From Rhodobacter aestuarii (GTDB lineage: Bacteria; Pseudomonadota; Alphaproteobacteria; Rhodobacterales; Rhodobacteraceae): 64,000 bases of DNA. The translations under genes were made by a program, and so were the position numbers. Where the stretch lies: the NCBI RefSeq assembly GCF_900156655.1, contig NZ_FTOG01000010.1, forward strand, positions 1 to 64,000, read 5' to 3'. This document shows positions 1 through 8,739 of the stretch, one piece after another. Under the pieces are notes generated by a model, which worked only from the letters and a program-made list of their open reading frames with translations, had not been told where the DNA came from and did not search any database. Numbering within the stretch: the first letter of the stretch is position 1; each line of letters opens with the position of its first letter.

Positions 1-240
1 GGGCGTCAGCAACGCTCCATCAGCGCGCATAGGCTGACCCAGGAGCGGCACAGGCAGACAGGCCAAGCTGCTCTAGCGGGGCTGATCAGTGGTCCATAGC
101 TCGCAGCTAGGGCTACCTGTGGCGATGCTATGGCGGCGAAGGGCTGGCCGATGACATGAATGAGGCCTAGGCAGCAGAGGCCACCAGCGCGACCAAACCA
201 CGTCATTGACGTGATCTATAGCTGATGTGATTGCGGGGTC

Positions 241-1116
241 TCAGAACCCGACGTCGTCGGCTTGGTGTTCATCTGCCGTTGTGACAGAGCCGCCGAGGGC
301 GTCCATCACCTTTTCCATCTCGTCAGCATCTTCGCTGAACTCGTCGACTTCACCATACAGGTATTCCATCATCGAGCGCAGCTTATGGCTTCCAATGGCG
401 CGTTGCAGGGCCTGAGCGGCCAACGCCTCATCCTTCCAAGGCATCCGTTCGAGCGCCTCCGATATCGCCTTGGACAGCCGTTCGATCTCGGCCAGGCGCT
501 CGGCATCGGTCAACTCGGGGCGGTCGTCGATGTCGGGCGCATTATCTCGGCGGTCTTTCCACCAAACGCCGCTTGGGGTCTTGCCCTCGATCTGCATGAC
601 CCGCCACCGCTTGCGCATCCGGTCAACGCTGGCTGTGCCGACGCCCGCCGCCTTCGACACTTTCGGCACCGACAGCCGCTTGCCAGGGAGCCGCACCAAC
701 TGCCAGGCCGCGTTCATCCGCTCGTCTTTGGTCAGCGGCAGGTTCTCCCGACTGTTGGCCGCTATCGCCGCCAGGAGGGCATCGCTACGGTCCCCATTCA
801 GGATTTTGGCTGGTATCAGCGCGCGGCGGCCCTTCACGCTGGCGTAGGCGTCCAGCCGATGGTGCCCGTCGAGGAGGACCAAGCGGCCCGTGGCCTTGCC
901 CCCGGCGTCAATCTCTTGCCACAGCAATATCGGGTCAAGATCGCCAAGGGTGCGCAGCAACTGGACCAGGGAGCGCAGATGGGTCTGATTGCTGCGGAGG
1001 TCGCGCAGGCAAAAAGTCTCGTCGACCGTGATATCCTGCGGCAGGACAAAACGCTCCGGGAGTTCTGCGCCTTCGAGGGCGGCGGCGACAGCGGGCATAA
1101 ATGCTTGGGAAGTCAT
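241..1116 (-). CDS. ParB-like nuclease-domain protein
   Basis: The protein has 291 residues with a ParB/sulfiredoxin-like N-terminal domain. The signature GHHRLDAY lies near residues 84-91, preceded by strands of the type seen in ParB N-terminal domains and in plasmid or phage ParB-like proteins. The middle part (about residues 140-170) is Lys/Arg rich and could hold a helix-turn-helix. The C-terminus is acidic. The start has a good ribosome site (AAGGAA) upstream. No ParA partner is visible, so a partition role is not shown; solitary ParB-like proteins in integrative elements are often regulators or nucleases. It lies in the same orientation as the integrase upstream of it, 333 bp away. The exact function is unknown. 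Confidence 0.75.
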   Translation of the reverse strand: MTSQAFMPAVAAALEGAELPERFVLPQDITVDETFCLRDLRSNQTHLRSLVQLLRTLGDLDPILLWQEIDAGGKATGRLVLLDGHHRLDAYASVKGRRALIPAKILNGDRSDALLAAIAANSRENLPLTKDERMNAAWQLVRLPGKRLSVPKVSKAAGVGTASVDRMRKRWRVMQIEGKTPSGVWWKDRRDNAPDIDDRPELTDAERLAEIERLSKAISEALERMPWKDEALAAQALQRAIGSHKLRSMMEYLYGEVDEFSEDADEMEKVMDALGGSVTTADEHQADDVGF

Positions 1117-1449
1117 GGGTTATTTCCTTGATGGCAACGCCTAGAAACCAGACCCACGTCGAAAAGGCGAGAGGCGAAGGTCATCTTCGATCTGGCAAAG
1201 TCGGCCCGATGCCGCCCGACAAGGTGGACTGTAGGCCTGTTGTCGGCGGGCCGCCGCCTGCGAGGTCAGCAGACCCAGTGGCGCTACGGTGCGCTGTGCT
1301 GGTCCTAGGGCAAAGTCTTTGGCTGATTGTCTTCGAGGGGACGGGCAATCTGTTAAAGCCACCAGGCACCGCTACGGGAACCGAAAGCGGCCCCGTCTGT
1401 CCAGCCTGACGTGTCTTATTTGGACACCCTGCGTCAGTGCTAGGCCGCG
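1117..1449. other. Intergenic stretch, no gene seen
   Basis: There are 333 bp between the integrase stop and the ParB-like gene. Short open frames exist on both strands, but none has a convincing start or ribosome site. No tRNA, strong hairpin or repeat was seen. Confidence 0.5.
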
Positions 1450-2994
1450 TCAGTCGTTTAGATCGTAGTGCGGCAGCGCCCATATCGCCTGCCACATGGC
1501 CTTGATCGTGACCTCGCCATAGTCGCTCGCAGCGCGCCCGTCGGAGTGCCCCTGGATGGCGTCACGGACTTCGAGGTCCATTCCCGTGTCACGGCCAACG
1601 GTCTTGAAGCGGTGCCGCCAGGCATGGTTCGGCTGGACTTCTGGGTCTGTGATGCCGACAACTTCGCGCACCCATTGGCCCACCTTAGCGCCTGCGCTCT
1701 GCGCTCGCTCCACAGGGTCGGCGGCTTTGCCACGAATGGGGGCGGTGGAGTAGAAGATCGGCCCCGCCGGAAGACCTTGCATCATTTTGTGCAGCCCTTG
1801 TTCGAGGAGCTGCGGGTGGATGGGTGCAAGCCTATACTTACGCGCCTTGACAGAACCTGCATCGGGCGTGATGCGCAGGCAGAGGACGCCATGCTCTTCG
1901 ATCAGGTCATTCGTGCGTAGCTGGGCAATCTCGGTGACCCGCGCCCCCGTGAAGGCGCAAATCCAGGGTATCCAGCGGATGGCGCGCTTGTTCTCGGTGG
2001 TACGCTGCCCAAGGCTTTCAGGGTCACGCAACGCTGCCCGGAGGATGGCCTTTGCCTCTTCATCGGTGAACCCTTTAGGGCGCGATTTCGTGGGCTTGGA
2101 GAAGCGCACCTTGATTGCCTGCGCGGGGTTTTCTTTCAGCTTCCGCTTTTCAACCGCGACCGCGAAGACCAGCTTCGCCACAGCGAGATACTTCTGGCTG
2201 ACCGTACGGGCACCAATGTTTTCCTTGTGGCGCAGGTGATCACACCAATCAGCGATGTTCTCGGGGGTGATTTCAGCGGCGTTGTCGTGGCCGAGATAAG
2301 AAACCAATTTCTCGATCTTCTTGCGGAAGTCGAGGACGGTGCGGGGGCTTTTCCCGTCCGCCAAATGGTCTCTCGCCCATGCTTCAAACAAATCGCTCAA
2401 TCGGGGGCCTTTGGCGGTCCCTTTGGGAGGTGTCGTCTCGGGCAGGTTCAAGGGAGGAAAGCGGTTCGCCTCCGGGTCGGGGCTGTAATCGCCAGCGGCG
2501 CGCTTACGCTGCTGCTCGGCCCATTGCATCCCGGAGCGGTGCAACTCCGCTATCAGGCGGGAGCGGCTGTAGTCGTCAGTGACCAAGCCGTGCGCTTCGA
2601 GCAACTTGTCCGCTTCGAGGCCGTACCATTGTTCAAGGCCTTCTGGGGTCGCGGCCTTCTTGTTCTGCAACTCGATAACGCGTTCCCAAATCGTGACTTC
2701 ACCTGGTTCCTTTTCGAGTGCCGCCATGCTGTCCCTATAGGCTTCACCGCTCAGGGCCACGATTTGGCGATGGGGCAGCGGCTCAGGGCGCTTGCGGAGC
2801 CTGTTCCAAGCCTTCGATTGCTCCTGGGCTGCCAGGGCGTGGCGGACTTTCGCCTCCTCCGGGTCTTTCGTTCCGAGGGATTTGCTGACTTCCGTTTTGC
2901 CGAAAACCGCCACCAAGTCGGAGGGCGTACGTTGCCGGAAGTAGTAGACACCAGTCTTGGGGTTCTTGTGCGGACGACTCATCGGAAGGACCAT
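1450..2994 (-). CDS. Tyrosine-type site-specific integrase (element A)
   Basis: This is a full-length phage-type integrase of 514 residues. The N-terminus (RPHKNPKTGVYYFRQRTP) matches the DUF6538-type arm-binding region of alphaproteobacterial integrases. A SAM-like core-binding domain follows at about 195-300 and a catalytic domain at about 310-500. The catalytic set is visible: Arg in FTGARVTEIAQLR, HxxR in HAWRHRFK, His in IQGHSDGR and a Tyr shortly after (ASDYGE). The start at 2994 has GAGG upstream; an internal Met four codons in is the alternative. It sits beside a tRNA-Thr-derived repeat and two 10-bp repeats, so it probably drives integration and excision of element A at tRNA-Thr. The family is clear; the target site is inferred from position. 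Confidence 0.93.
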   Translation of the reverse strand: MVLPMSRPHKNPKTGVYYFRQRTPSDLVAVFGKTEVSKSLGTKDPEEAKVRHALAAQEQSKAWNRLRKRPEPLPHRQIVALSGEAYRDSMAALEKEPGEVTIWERVIELQNKKAATPEGLEQWYGLEADKLLEAHGLVTDDYSRSRLIAELHRSGMQWAEQQRKRAAGDYSPDPEANRFPPLNLPETTPPKGTAKGPRLSDLFEAWARDHLADGKSPRTVLDFRKKIEKLVSYLGHDNAAEITPENIADWCDHLRHKENIGARTVSQKYLAVAKLVFAVAVEKRKLKENPAQAIKVRFSKPTKSRPKGFTDEEAKAILRAALRDPESLGQRTTENKRAIRWIPWICAFTGARVTEIAQLRTNDLIEEHGVLCLRITPDAGSVKARKYRLAPIHPQLLEQGLHKMMQGLPAGPIFYSTAPIRGKAADPVERAQSAGAKVGQWVREVVGITDPEVQPNHAWRHRFKTVGRDTGMDLEVRDAIQGHSDGRAASDYGEVTIKAMWQAIWALPHYDLND

Positions 2995-2995
2995 T

Positions 2996-3018
2996 GTGTA
3001 GAACCTCGGTGTAGAACC
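2996..3018. repeat. Tandem 10-bp repeats upstream of integrase A
   Basis: The sequence GTGTAGAACC occurs at 2996-3005 and again at 3009-3018, directly before the integrase A start codon. Short direct repeats at this place are typical integrase arm-type or excisionase sites and may also regulate the gene. Confidence 0.5.
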
Positions 3019-3074
3019 GAATTCAACTTAAGCCCTTGATAGCAGCCAACTTCTTGACATGTAAGAAGAAAATA

Positions 3075-3097
3075 TGGTGCTGCAAGAGAGGATTGAA
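3075..3097. repeat. Attachment-site repeat (copy of tRNA-Thr 3' end)
   Basis: These 23 bp are identical to 10928-10950, the CCA end, acceptor strand and part of the T-arm of the tRNA-Thr gene. The identity stops at 3098. A tRNA 3'-end duplication is the standard footprint of integrase-driven insertion. It marks the junction between element A and element B. Confidence 0.85.
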
Positions 3098-3172
3098 TTT
3101 TCGTCGTCTGCTCTCAAAATTTCGCATAACATACCGATATAAAATAGAAAAAGTGCATACGGAGAATTCGCG

Positions 3173-3215
3173 TTGGTACAGTCCCGTGGTGCAGGCATTG
3201 GTACAAAATACCAAC
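3173..3215. repeat. TTGGTACA arm-site-like repeats, left end of element B
   Basis: TTGGTACA lies at 3173-3180 and 3198-3205, and an inverted partial copy (TACCAAC) at 3209-3215. The same octamer occurs three times beside integrase B at the other end. This fits arm-type integrase binding sites. Confidence 0.6.
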
Positions 3216-3692
3216 GAATCGATACCTGCGTCAGCAGGCGATCACGGTGATTGAAAATGGCACATGGTTATCTAGGAGTTAGCTAGGATGACGTCCGAAG
3301 AACTCACCTATGGCACGCCCAAAGAAGTCCGACACCTTGACTGTCCGCACTGTTTTGCTCTCGATTGACCTGTATAGTATTAGTATAAATGAGCGGCTGT
3401 GCCCGGTGATCGATAAGGCTTAGGCCGTGGGTGAGACCGAGTTCTTTGTCACGCGTCAGATTATCCGAGCACCTTCACCGGCAGGCTTTCCACGGTCAAC
3501 TCCGCATTGATACTCTGTCTCTCGACGAGCATTGGCAGGACTGATGCTCTGGCGATCCTGTCCCGCCGAGACGGGCTGGGATCGCCGAGACCTCGTCGAA
3601 CGAAAAGACCGGCGATCCATTTTCTCGTTTAAACGCCTTAATTCGGCCCAAACTGATTTCTATGTCCGCTTCATCTAAGAGGAGAATTTCAC
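3216..3692. other. Intergenic, no gene seen
   Basis: Nothing convincingly coding was found between the arm-like repeats and the lipoprotein gene. The stretch contains the first copy of a 22-bp imperfect repeat (3281-3302). Confidence 0.5.
3281..3302. repeat. 22-bp imperfect repeat, copy 1
   Basis: This copy matches 4021-4042 at 20 of 22 positions and shares the core TCCGAAGAA. The two copies flank the small lipoprotein gene. Confidence 0.6.
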
Positions 3693-4022
3693 ATGAGACT
3701 TTCGTCGCTTGCTGTTTTGGCCTTGGTCGGTGTTTCGGCGGCTTGTGGGGTTGTAAACCCCAACACCTACGGTGCGCTTCTGCCCACAAATGAACCGGGG
3801 GTCATGCGGCTCAGCTTTGCCGTGTATGGGAACGCTTGGAAATGCGCGGGTATGGTCAATGCCAAGGATGCTCGACATGTGACTAGGCAAACGGTTCCGC
3901 TTCAATGCGTCGGCATGGCTCGGTCGGGGACGGCAACGGTGGAAACTGATCCTCGAACACAGTTCTCGAACATTACGTACAAGCTCGACAACGGGATCAG
4001 CGGGACGATGCTGTTCGACTAG
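3693..4022 (+). CDS. Small predicted lipoprotein, unknown function
   Basis: The protein has 109 residues. A signal peptide (MRLSSLAVLALVGVSAAC) ends in a lipobox-like SAAC, so Cys18 would be lipidated and the protein anchored in the membrane facing the periplasm. The -3 Ser makes the lipobox weaker than the usual Leu. The mature part has two more Cys (in KCAG and QCVG), which could form a disulfide. A strong ribosome site (AGAGGAG) precedes the ATG. I do not recognise the family. It stands alone in its orientation, between the two 22-bp repeats, inside the defence-type island. Confidence 0.7.
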   Translation: MRLSSLAVLALVGVSAACGVVNPNTYGALLPTNEPGVMRLSFAVYGNAWKCAGMVNAKDARHVTRQTVPLQCVGMARSGTATVETDPRTQFSNITYKLDNGISGTMLFD

Positions 4023-4042
4023 CTCGGATGACATCCGAAGAA
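4021..4042. repeat. 22-bp imperfect repeat, copy 2
   Basis: The second copy of the 3281-3302 repeat; it starts at the stop codon of the lipoprotein gene. The pair may mark a small cassette insertion or duplication. Confidence 0.6.
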
Positions 4043-4136
4043 GTCAGCCGCCGCAGAAAAAATCTGGGCTGAATGGCGCGGATGCTCACCTAGGAAAACT
4101 CGCTGACGGCAGCAACGACGGCGCCGTCGGCGATGT

Positions 4137-5246
4137 TCAGCTCTGCGAAGCAAGTTCCCTGTGAGTGATCCTATGGCAGTTAGCGCAAAGACACTGCAGC
4201 TCTTCCAAGTTGGTTTGGTGGCCTTCACGCATGTCCTTCACTTGGACGTGCGCGTGATGCACCTCGATACAGGCGTCCCCATTTATTCCGTATACCGCGA
4301 CCGGGTCCATGTTGCAGCGCTCGCAATAGAGACGGCCGTGTTCCCGGATGAATGCAGCCTTCTTCCTTTCTGACAACCCACGTGCTCGCTCTCGGCGAAA
4401 ATGCATCACAAGTCTGACGTCGCCTTCCTGCGCCGATCGGTCCGCTTCGTCTAGTGGAATATCGGAAAGCTCTTCGTGCAATTCGTCAGGATTAGGCCCA
4501 ACAAAGCCTTTTTCGACGATCTCAAATCCTGCTGCTTGGATTATCTGAAAGCAAGGCTGTTTCCATCCCGCTTTGAAATGCTCCGGGAATGTCTCGATGC
4601 CGAGCGCTTCCTCCAGCGCGAGCCCGAAAACCTTTTTGGGAGCGAGGAGCGTCCCGTCTTTTGCGACTACATCGTAGTCCTTAGAACCCGAAAAATTCGG
4701 GGCGTCTTCGCCGGTCAACAGGCGGGCTACCGCGTTTTCGACATTGTGGATGCTTACCTTTCTCTGTTCTTCCGCCGCCAGCGGCCTCAGACCACGTCTG
4801 CGCGTGCGCGCGGTCTCCCATTTCATGAGCACCAAAGCGGACCGCAAGCCCGACTGATCAAGGTTCCGCACACGAATACGCAACGCCTTCGTAGAATTGC
4901 CACCTCGCGTACCGGGCGCTTGCCCCCATCGACTTGCTCTCCGTCGGACTAGTGCCACTACAGCTTCGTCCGACATGCCGTTAAGTTCCGCAGCATTCGC
5001 TAGCAGACGTTTTTCTTCGGGCTTTTTCCGAGCAACCCTGCTGTCGAGAAATACGGCATCAATCGTGTGCTCGTCCGCGTACAGTCGTTCTATTATAGTC
5101 TGGAGGGCTTTCTCATAGTCTGTATTTCGCGCGGCTCGTCCGCCGGTCGCTCCACCCCGGCTTTGCAGGAGGACGTCGGATCCATCGAGTTCGATCTTTG
5201 CATCCAAATGCCCCTCCGAGCCAAACTCTGAGATGCAATAGATCAT
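4137..5246 (-). CDS. HNH endonuclease, probable ScoMcrA-type restriction protein
   Basis: The protein has 369 residues. The C-terminal 60 residues form a clear HNH nuclease: CERC, then EVHH about 20 residues on, an Asn-Leu-Glu-Glu stretch, and CANCH, giving the zinc-binding Cys pairs and the catalytic His. The middle part (about 200-265: KDYDVVAKDG, PKKVFGLALEEALG, FQIIQAAGFEI) resembles the N-terminal head domain seen in ScoMcrA-like modification-dependent restriction enzymes. The first 200 residues are not recognised. This suggests a type IV nuclease attacking modified foreign DNA. It is divergent from the OLD-type ATPase across a 324-bp gap. The HNH call is firm; the substrate is inference. 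Confidence 0.8.
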   Translation of the reverse strand: MIYCISEFGSEGHLDAKIELDGSDVLLQSRGGATGGRAARNTDYEKALQTIIERLYADEHTIDAVFLDSRVARKKPEEKRLLANAAELNGMSDEAVVALVRRRASRWGQAPGTRGGNSTKALRIRVRNLDQSGLRSALVLMKWETARTRRRGLRPLAAEEQRKVSIHNVENAVARLLTGEDAPNFSGSKDYDVVAKDGTLLAPKKVFGLALEEALGIETFPEHFKAGWKQPCFQIIQAAGFEIVEKGFVGPNPDELHEELSDIPLDEADRSAQEGDVRLVMHFRRERARGLSERKKAAFIREHGRLYCERCNMDPVAVYGINGDACIEVHHAHVQVKDMREGHQTNLEELQCLCANCHRITHRELASQS

Positions 5247-5570
5247 GATGCGCGCTCCCCTAGCGTCCGTGTCGCTTGAAGCCCAGCATGACAGAAATGG
5301 CGAACGCTCGGAAGCGGCCCAGTGCGGGCGATCAGCCCTCCCGGGGTCTGCAGACTAAGCGGTCATTCGATCGTGGTGTCTTGATGGGGCAAGGCGCATC
5401 GCTGCCCCTTTACCCTGCACAGCGTCGCGCCAAGAAACCGCGACACGGACGGAAGGACCAAGTTACACGTTAATGGGCTAGATCATCCAATCGCTAGACT
5501 GCTATGGACCTTGGCCTTTTCAATCGCTACTCATTTAGCAAGACCCGTGAATAAGGTGAGGTAGTCAAGT
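5247..5570. other. Divergent intergenic region between HNH and ATPase genes
   Basis: It must hold both promoters. A ribosome site (AAGGTGAGG) lies before the ATPase ATG. Open frames here lack support, and no strong palindrome was found. Confidence 0.5.
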
Positions 5571-7046
5571 ATGGATACCATATCGATCGAAGTGAAGCGT
5601 CTGAAGAATGTTGAGAACGCGTTTTTAGAATTTCCGCTCGTTAAAGGAACGAGTGTGATCGTTGGCGGCAATGGTTCAGGTAAAAGCACTTTACTATTAG
5701 CGCTTTCTCAAGCATTCATGCGGGGTTCCCTACGACAGTTGGACGACGATGATTTTGACCAGTCCTCCGAGGTAACGATATCGATCTCTGGTGATAAACG
5801 TGTATGGTCGCCTGACCCCCAAAAAGGCTGGTGGGCAAATGATGGCCGAAGGCTTAGAATTAACGGTATGTATGAAGGAAGCCTGTTCTACGGATCAAGG
5901 TTTCACGATTCACGCCTCGTGGACAACCTTCTAAAATCCGGCGACTTGAGTAAGGGCGATATTGTTGATGCGGATGACTATGTCAAAGACAAGTTGAGCT
6001 ACATCCTGCACGGCGCTCTCGGGAAATACGCAAACCTAAAGCGCCTCAAGAACAGGGATATTGCAAAGGGCTTGGGGCTAATAAATACGCCGTATTTCAA
6101 CGAAATTAATGGGAAGATCGTAAGCCAATATAGAATGAGTTCAGGCGAATGCCTGCTCATTACACTTCTACATTTTGTTTATAACGCCATTGTTCGCCGA
6201 TCCCTGCCCAAAAATGAGCTAATTCTTGCTTTGATTGACGAAATTGAGGTCGCACTGCACCCAATTGCGGTTTATAGATTTCTCGAGACAATAAATGAAC
6301 TCGCTGATTTAAGTGAAAACTTGATGGTCATTCTTACCTCTCACTCCCCGGAGGTTATTCGCAGGATTGAGCCAAAACGCATTTACAAAATTGAAAACGA
6401 CAACGGAAAGGTCTCTGCGGTTAACCCTGCATATCCCAGCTACGTTATCCGTGATGTTTATAAGCATGATGGATTCGATACTTTAATTTTAGTCGAGGAT
6501 ATCCTTGCTAAAATTATAGTTCAGCAGGCAATAGAAAAAAACAACCTCTCAAAAAGCAGATTAATTCATATTGTTCCTGCTGGCGGCTGGGAGAACGTGT
6601 TGCGACTGCACAGGGATCTACTCGCAGGAAATGTTCTTGGTCTTGATCGGCAAATATTTAGTGTGATTGATGGCGATGTAAAAGATTTAATTCCTGAGAC
6701 TTACAAGACGCTGCGCAAGATGTTCCTTCCGGTAGATAGTGTTGAGAAGTTTTTACTTGATGTTTGCGTGAGGGGCGCGAACAAGTCAGCGAAGACAATG
6801 ATCGGAGACAAGTATTTCACGATCAAATCGATTTCAGAGTTATCTGCGGAGCACGTTAAAGATTACCCAAATGGAACGACATCTGAAAGCAAGAAATTCT
6901 ACGCCAGATTGCTCAAAGACCTAAAATCAAGAGGAATCTCGGAAGAAGTATTTATCGAAAAACTTGCCACCGATCTACCTTCGGTAATCGACTTCTCAAA
7001 GTTCAGGGCCAGTCTGACTTCCGCGTTAGAGAAGGCCAAGCCCTGA
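5571..7046 (+). CDS. OLD-family ATPase with TOPRIM domain
   Basis: The protein has 491 residues. The ATPase motifs are Walker A GGNGSGKST (32-40), an ABC-like signature YRMSSGE (187-193), Walker B LILALIDEIE (217-226) and an H-loop TSHSPE (256-261). The C-terminal part shows a TOPRIM pattern: LILVED with Glu309, and VIDGD with Asp367 and Asp369. ATPase plus TOPRIM is the architecture of OLD (overcoming lysogenization defect) nucleases, which act in anti-phage defence alone or with partners such as GajB. No UvrD-like partner is present; the nearest gene is the divergent HNH nuclease. Base use is AT-rich against the rest of the window, a sign of transfer. The domain call is firm, the biological role inferred. 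Confidence 0.88.
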   Translation: MDTISIEVKRLKNVENAFLEFPLVKGTSVIVGGNGSGKSTLLLALSQAFMRGSLRQLDDDDFDQSSEVTISISGDKRVWSPDPQKGWWANDGRRLRINGMYEGSLFYGSRFHDSRLVDNLLKSGDLSKGDIVDADDYVKDKLSYILHGALGKYANLKRLKNRDIAKGLGLINTPYFNEINGKIVSQYRMSSGECLLITLLHFVYNAIVRRSLPKNELILALIDEIEVALHPIAVYRFLETINELADLSENLMVILTSHSPEVIRRIEPKRIYKIENDNGKVSAVNPAYPSYVIRDVYKHDGFDTLILVEDILAKIIVQQAIEKNNLSKSRLIHIVPAGGWENVLRLHRDLLAGNVLGLDRQIFSVIDGDVKDLIPETYKTLRKMFLPVDSVEKFLLDVCVRGANKSAKTMIGDKYFTIKSISELSAEHVKDYPNGTTSESKKFYARLLKDLKSRGISEEVFIEKLATDLPSVIDFSKFRASLTSALEKAKP

Positions 7047-7477
7047 GAAAATCTGAACAATAGTGAAACTGTTAGTGGATTAATTGTTTCATATGTTGTC
7101 AGATTTTGGTTCGACTACGTTACAGGCAAGGTTCCATGTGCCTCGTGAGCCTAGTGGACCGCTATCAGCTCGTACGATAAGGGCTTGCGAACGGATAGCA
7201 AATTCCGCAACCGGCGCGTCGCGAACAGCGGCTGTCGCCGGTTTCCGCAGTTGCAATACTGCAAGGTCACGGGCCGCTTCCCCGCCATAACCGACACTAT
7301 GCAACGCATTAAATTGCATGTCGCAAATGTAACATTGTGAATGGAGCGCGTTCTGCAACTCGCTAACGGCTACTGCACCGCTTCTCGGCCCCACCCCATA
7401 GCCCCCCTTTGGGTCCCTGAGCATGGAAGAACGTGTCCATGTGATGTTTAGCTGGAGAAGCTCGCTGACGCGGACTA
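7047..7477. other. Intergenic stretch, no firm gene
   Basis: There are 431 bp between two 3' ends. A 111-codon frame on the minus strand (7089-7424) has no ribosome site and no recognisable domain. I see no strong terminator. Confidence 0.4.
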
Positions 7478-8152
7478 TCAGACCGTCAGCCTGCGCCGCA
7501 CATTCGCCACGCTAGATGCGTGCCACATCCCGCCCCGAGCCGTCTTGATGCCGCGCCGATTCAGTTCCGCCGCGATAGCTGCAAGGGTAGCGTGACCCTG
7601 AGCTTCCACGTCTTGCAGCACGTCCGCGAGATCGTGGGCGCGCGTCAGCGCGGCTGCCTTCTGTGCCTCACAGGAAGCCCCATTACCCTTGCCTGCACGG
7701 CGCAGGGCTTCTGCCCCGTTCGGGTTGCCCAAGACCTGCCCACGGGCCTTAGCGGCTTTCAGCGCGGCTTTGGTGCGTTCGCTGATAGCGCGGGCTTCAT
7801 CCTGCGCCACAAGGGCGAGAATGCCAATGGTCAGGGGGGTGGCGGTGGGGCTGTCGCAGGCCACGAAGTCCACGCCCGACTCCTGTAAATTTAGAAGGAA
7901 AGCGGCATTCCGGCTCAGTCGGTCCAACTTCGCAATCACCAGCTTAGCGCCGGTCACGCGGGCCAACTTGAGGGCGGCTCGCAGTTGCGGGCGGGCGTTG
8001 TTCCGGCCCGACTCCACTTCGGTGAACGCGCCGACGATCTGGGCCGCGTTAGCGGCTGCATAGGCGGCAATCGCGGCTTCCTGAGCTTCCAGCCCAAGCC
8101 CGCTGCGCCCCTGCCGGTCGGTGGAAACGCGAGTATAGGTGACGATTTTCAC
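7478..8152 (-). CDS. Serine recombinase (resolvase/invertase)
   Basis: This small serine recombinase has 224 residues. The N-terminal catalytic domain starts KIVTYTRVSTDRQG, with the nucleophile Ser near residue 10. It continues with the conserved KLDRLSRN segment and the EARAISERTKAAL helix, and ends in a helix-turn-helix (TLAAIAAELNRRGIKTARGGMW). I chose the GTG start at 8152 because GGAGGG lies just upstream; a TTG in frame at 8167 is less likely. A 10-bp perfect inverted repeat lies immediately upstream, a probable crossover or operator site. The enzyme could resolve or invert DNA within element B. The family is certain; the substrate is inferred. Confidence 0.92.
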   Translation of the reverse strand: MKIVTYTRVSTDRQGRSGLGLEAQEAAIAAYAAANAAQIVGAFTEVESGRNNARPQLRAALKLARVTGAKLVIAKLDRLSRNAAFLLNLQESGVDFVACDSPTATPLTIGILALVAQDEARAISERTKAALKAAKARGQVLGNPNGAEALRRAGKGNGASCEAQKAAALTRAHDLADVLQDVEAQGHATLAAIAAELNRRGIKTARGGMWHASSVANVRRRLTV

Positions 8153-8166
8153 AGCGAATCCCTCCA

Positions 8167-8204
8167 ATACAAACTGGCGAAACGCCCGTTAGGTCAGTTT
8201 GTAT
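8167..8204. promoter_or_regulatory. Palindromic res-like site at the recombinase promoter
   Basis: ATACAAACTG (8167-8176) and CAGTTTGTAT (8195-8204) are perfect inverted copies with an 18-bp spacer, giving a 38-bp site 15 bp from the recombinase start codon. This fits the binding subsite of a resolvase that also represses its own gene. Confidence 0.65.
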
Positions 8205-8513
8205 ATCGGCTTCACTGCTGCGTCTATCTTGTTCGGCAACTGGAATCATGAACAACCAATTTCCATTGTTGGCGAAGTTTGGTGGCTCGCCTTTAGGCCA
8301 AGTGTAGCAATTGCCCGGGGGAAAGTTGCTCTCGCGCGGCTGCGCGGCGACTTAAGGGCACTTGGGAGAGCGAGCTGTGCCTGCCGATCTGGTGCGTACG
8401 AGATTACGATAGGTGCGGGGGCGCGGGAAAATAGATCGCGCGCCCGCGCCCGCTGACGCGGGGCGGAGCTAACGACAGGGGTGGGGAAAAACGGAACCGG
8501 GCTAAGAAAAGCG

Positions 8514-8563
8514 GAAGCCTTTACGACAGGCAGGGGAAAGGGGCGAAGCCTTCACGACAGGCA
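8514..8563. repeat. 19-bp direct repeats
   Basis: Copies at 8514-8532 and 8545-8563 match at 18 of 19 positions and start 31 bp apart, about three helical turns. Their core ACGACAGG occurs a third time at 8472-8479. A shared protein-binding site is likely. Confidence 0.6.
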
Positions 8564-8712
8564 CCGGATGAGGTGCAAGTAGAGAATAAGGGGTCTACAT
8601 TCATGTAAGCCTATGATTTGCAAGGATTTTACGACGGCATCTCAAGGGGTGTTCGAAGGGGAAAATGACGTCAATTTCCTACATCGTCGTAAGTGGTTGT
8701 TTTTAGGGGGAA

Positions 8713-8739
8713 AATGTAGGTAATGTAGATAATGTAGAT
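8713..8739. repeat. Three tandem 9-bp repeats (iteron-like)
   Basis: AATGTAGGT, AATGTAGAT and AATGTAGAT follow one another without gaps. The core word ATGTAG recurs in both orientations over the next few hundred bases. Confidence 0.6.

Larger units (their letters stand above)
1..3097. mobile_element. Integrated element A (right part only)
   Basis: This is the right end of an element whose left end lies outside the window. It holds a ParB-like gene and a tyrosine integrase gene that starts about 80 bp from a 23-bp copy of the tRNA-Thr 3' end. The layout (integrase promoter region facing the tRNA-derived repeat) mirrors that of the neighbouring element B. Two 10-bp repeats next to the integrase start would serve as its own arm sites. 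Positions 1-240 contain no convincing gene. The boundary call is inference, because the distal attachment site cannot be seen. Confidence 0.5.

Noticed and set aside
7089-7424. A 111-codon open frame on the minus strand after the OLD-type gene
   Set aside because: No ribosome site and no recognisable domain; the reading could be by chance in a GC-rich stretch.
8199-8456. An 85-codon open frame next to the recombinase palindrome
   Set aside because: It overlaps the regulatory palindrome, has no ribosome site, and the composition is not protein-like.
8713-8739. Tandem 9-bp repeats as a CRISPR array
   Set aside because: Units are contiguous without spacers and far too short; no cas genes are present. 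No CRISPR array was seen anywhere in the window.
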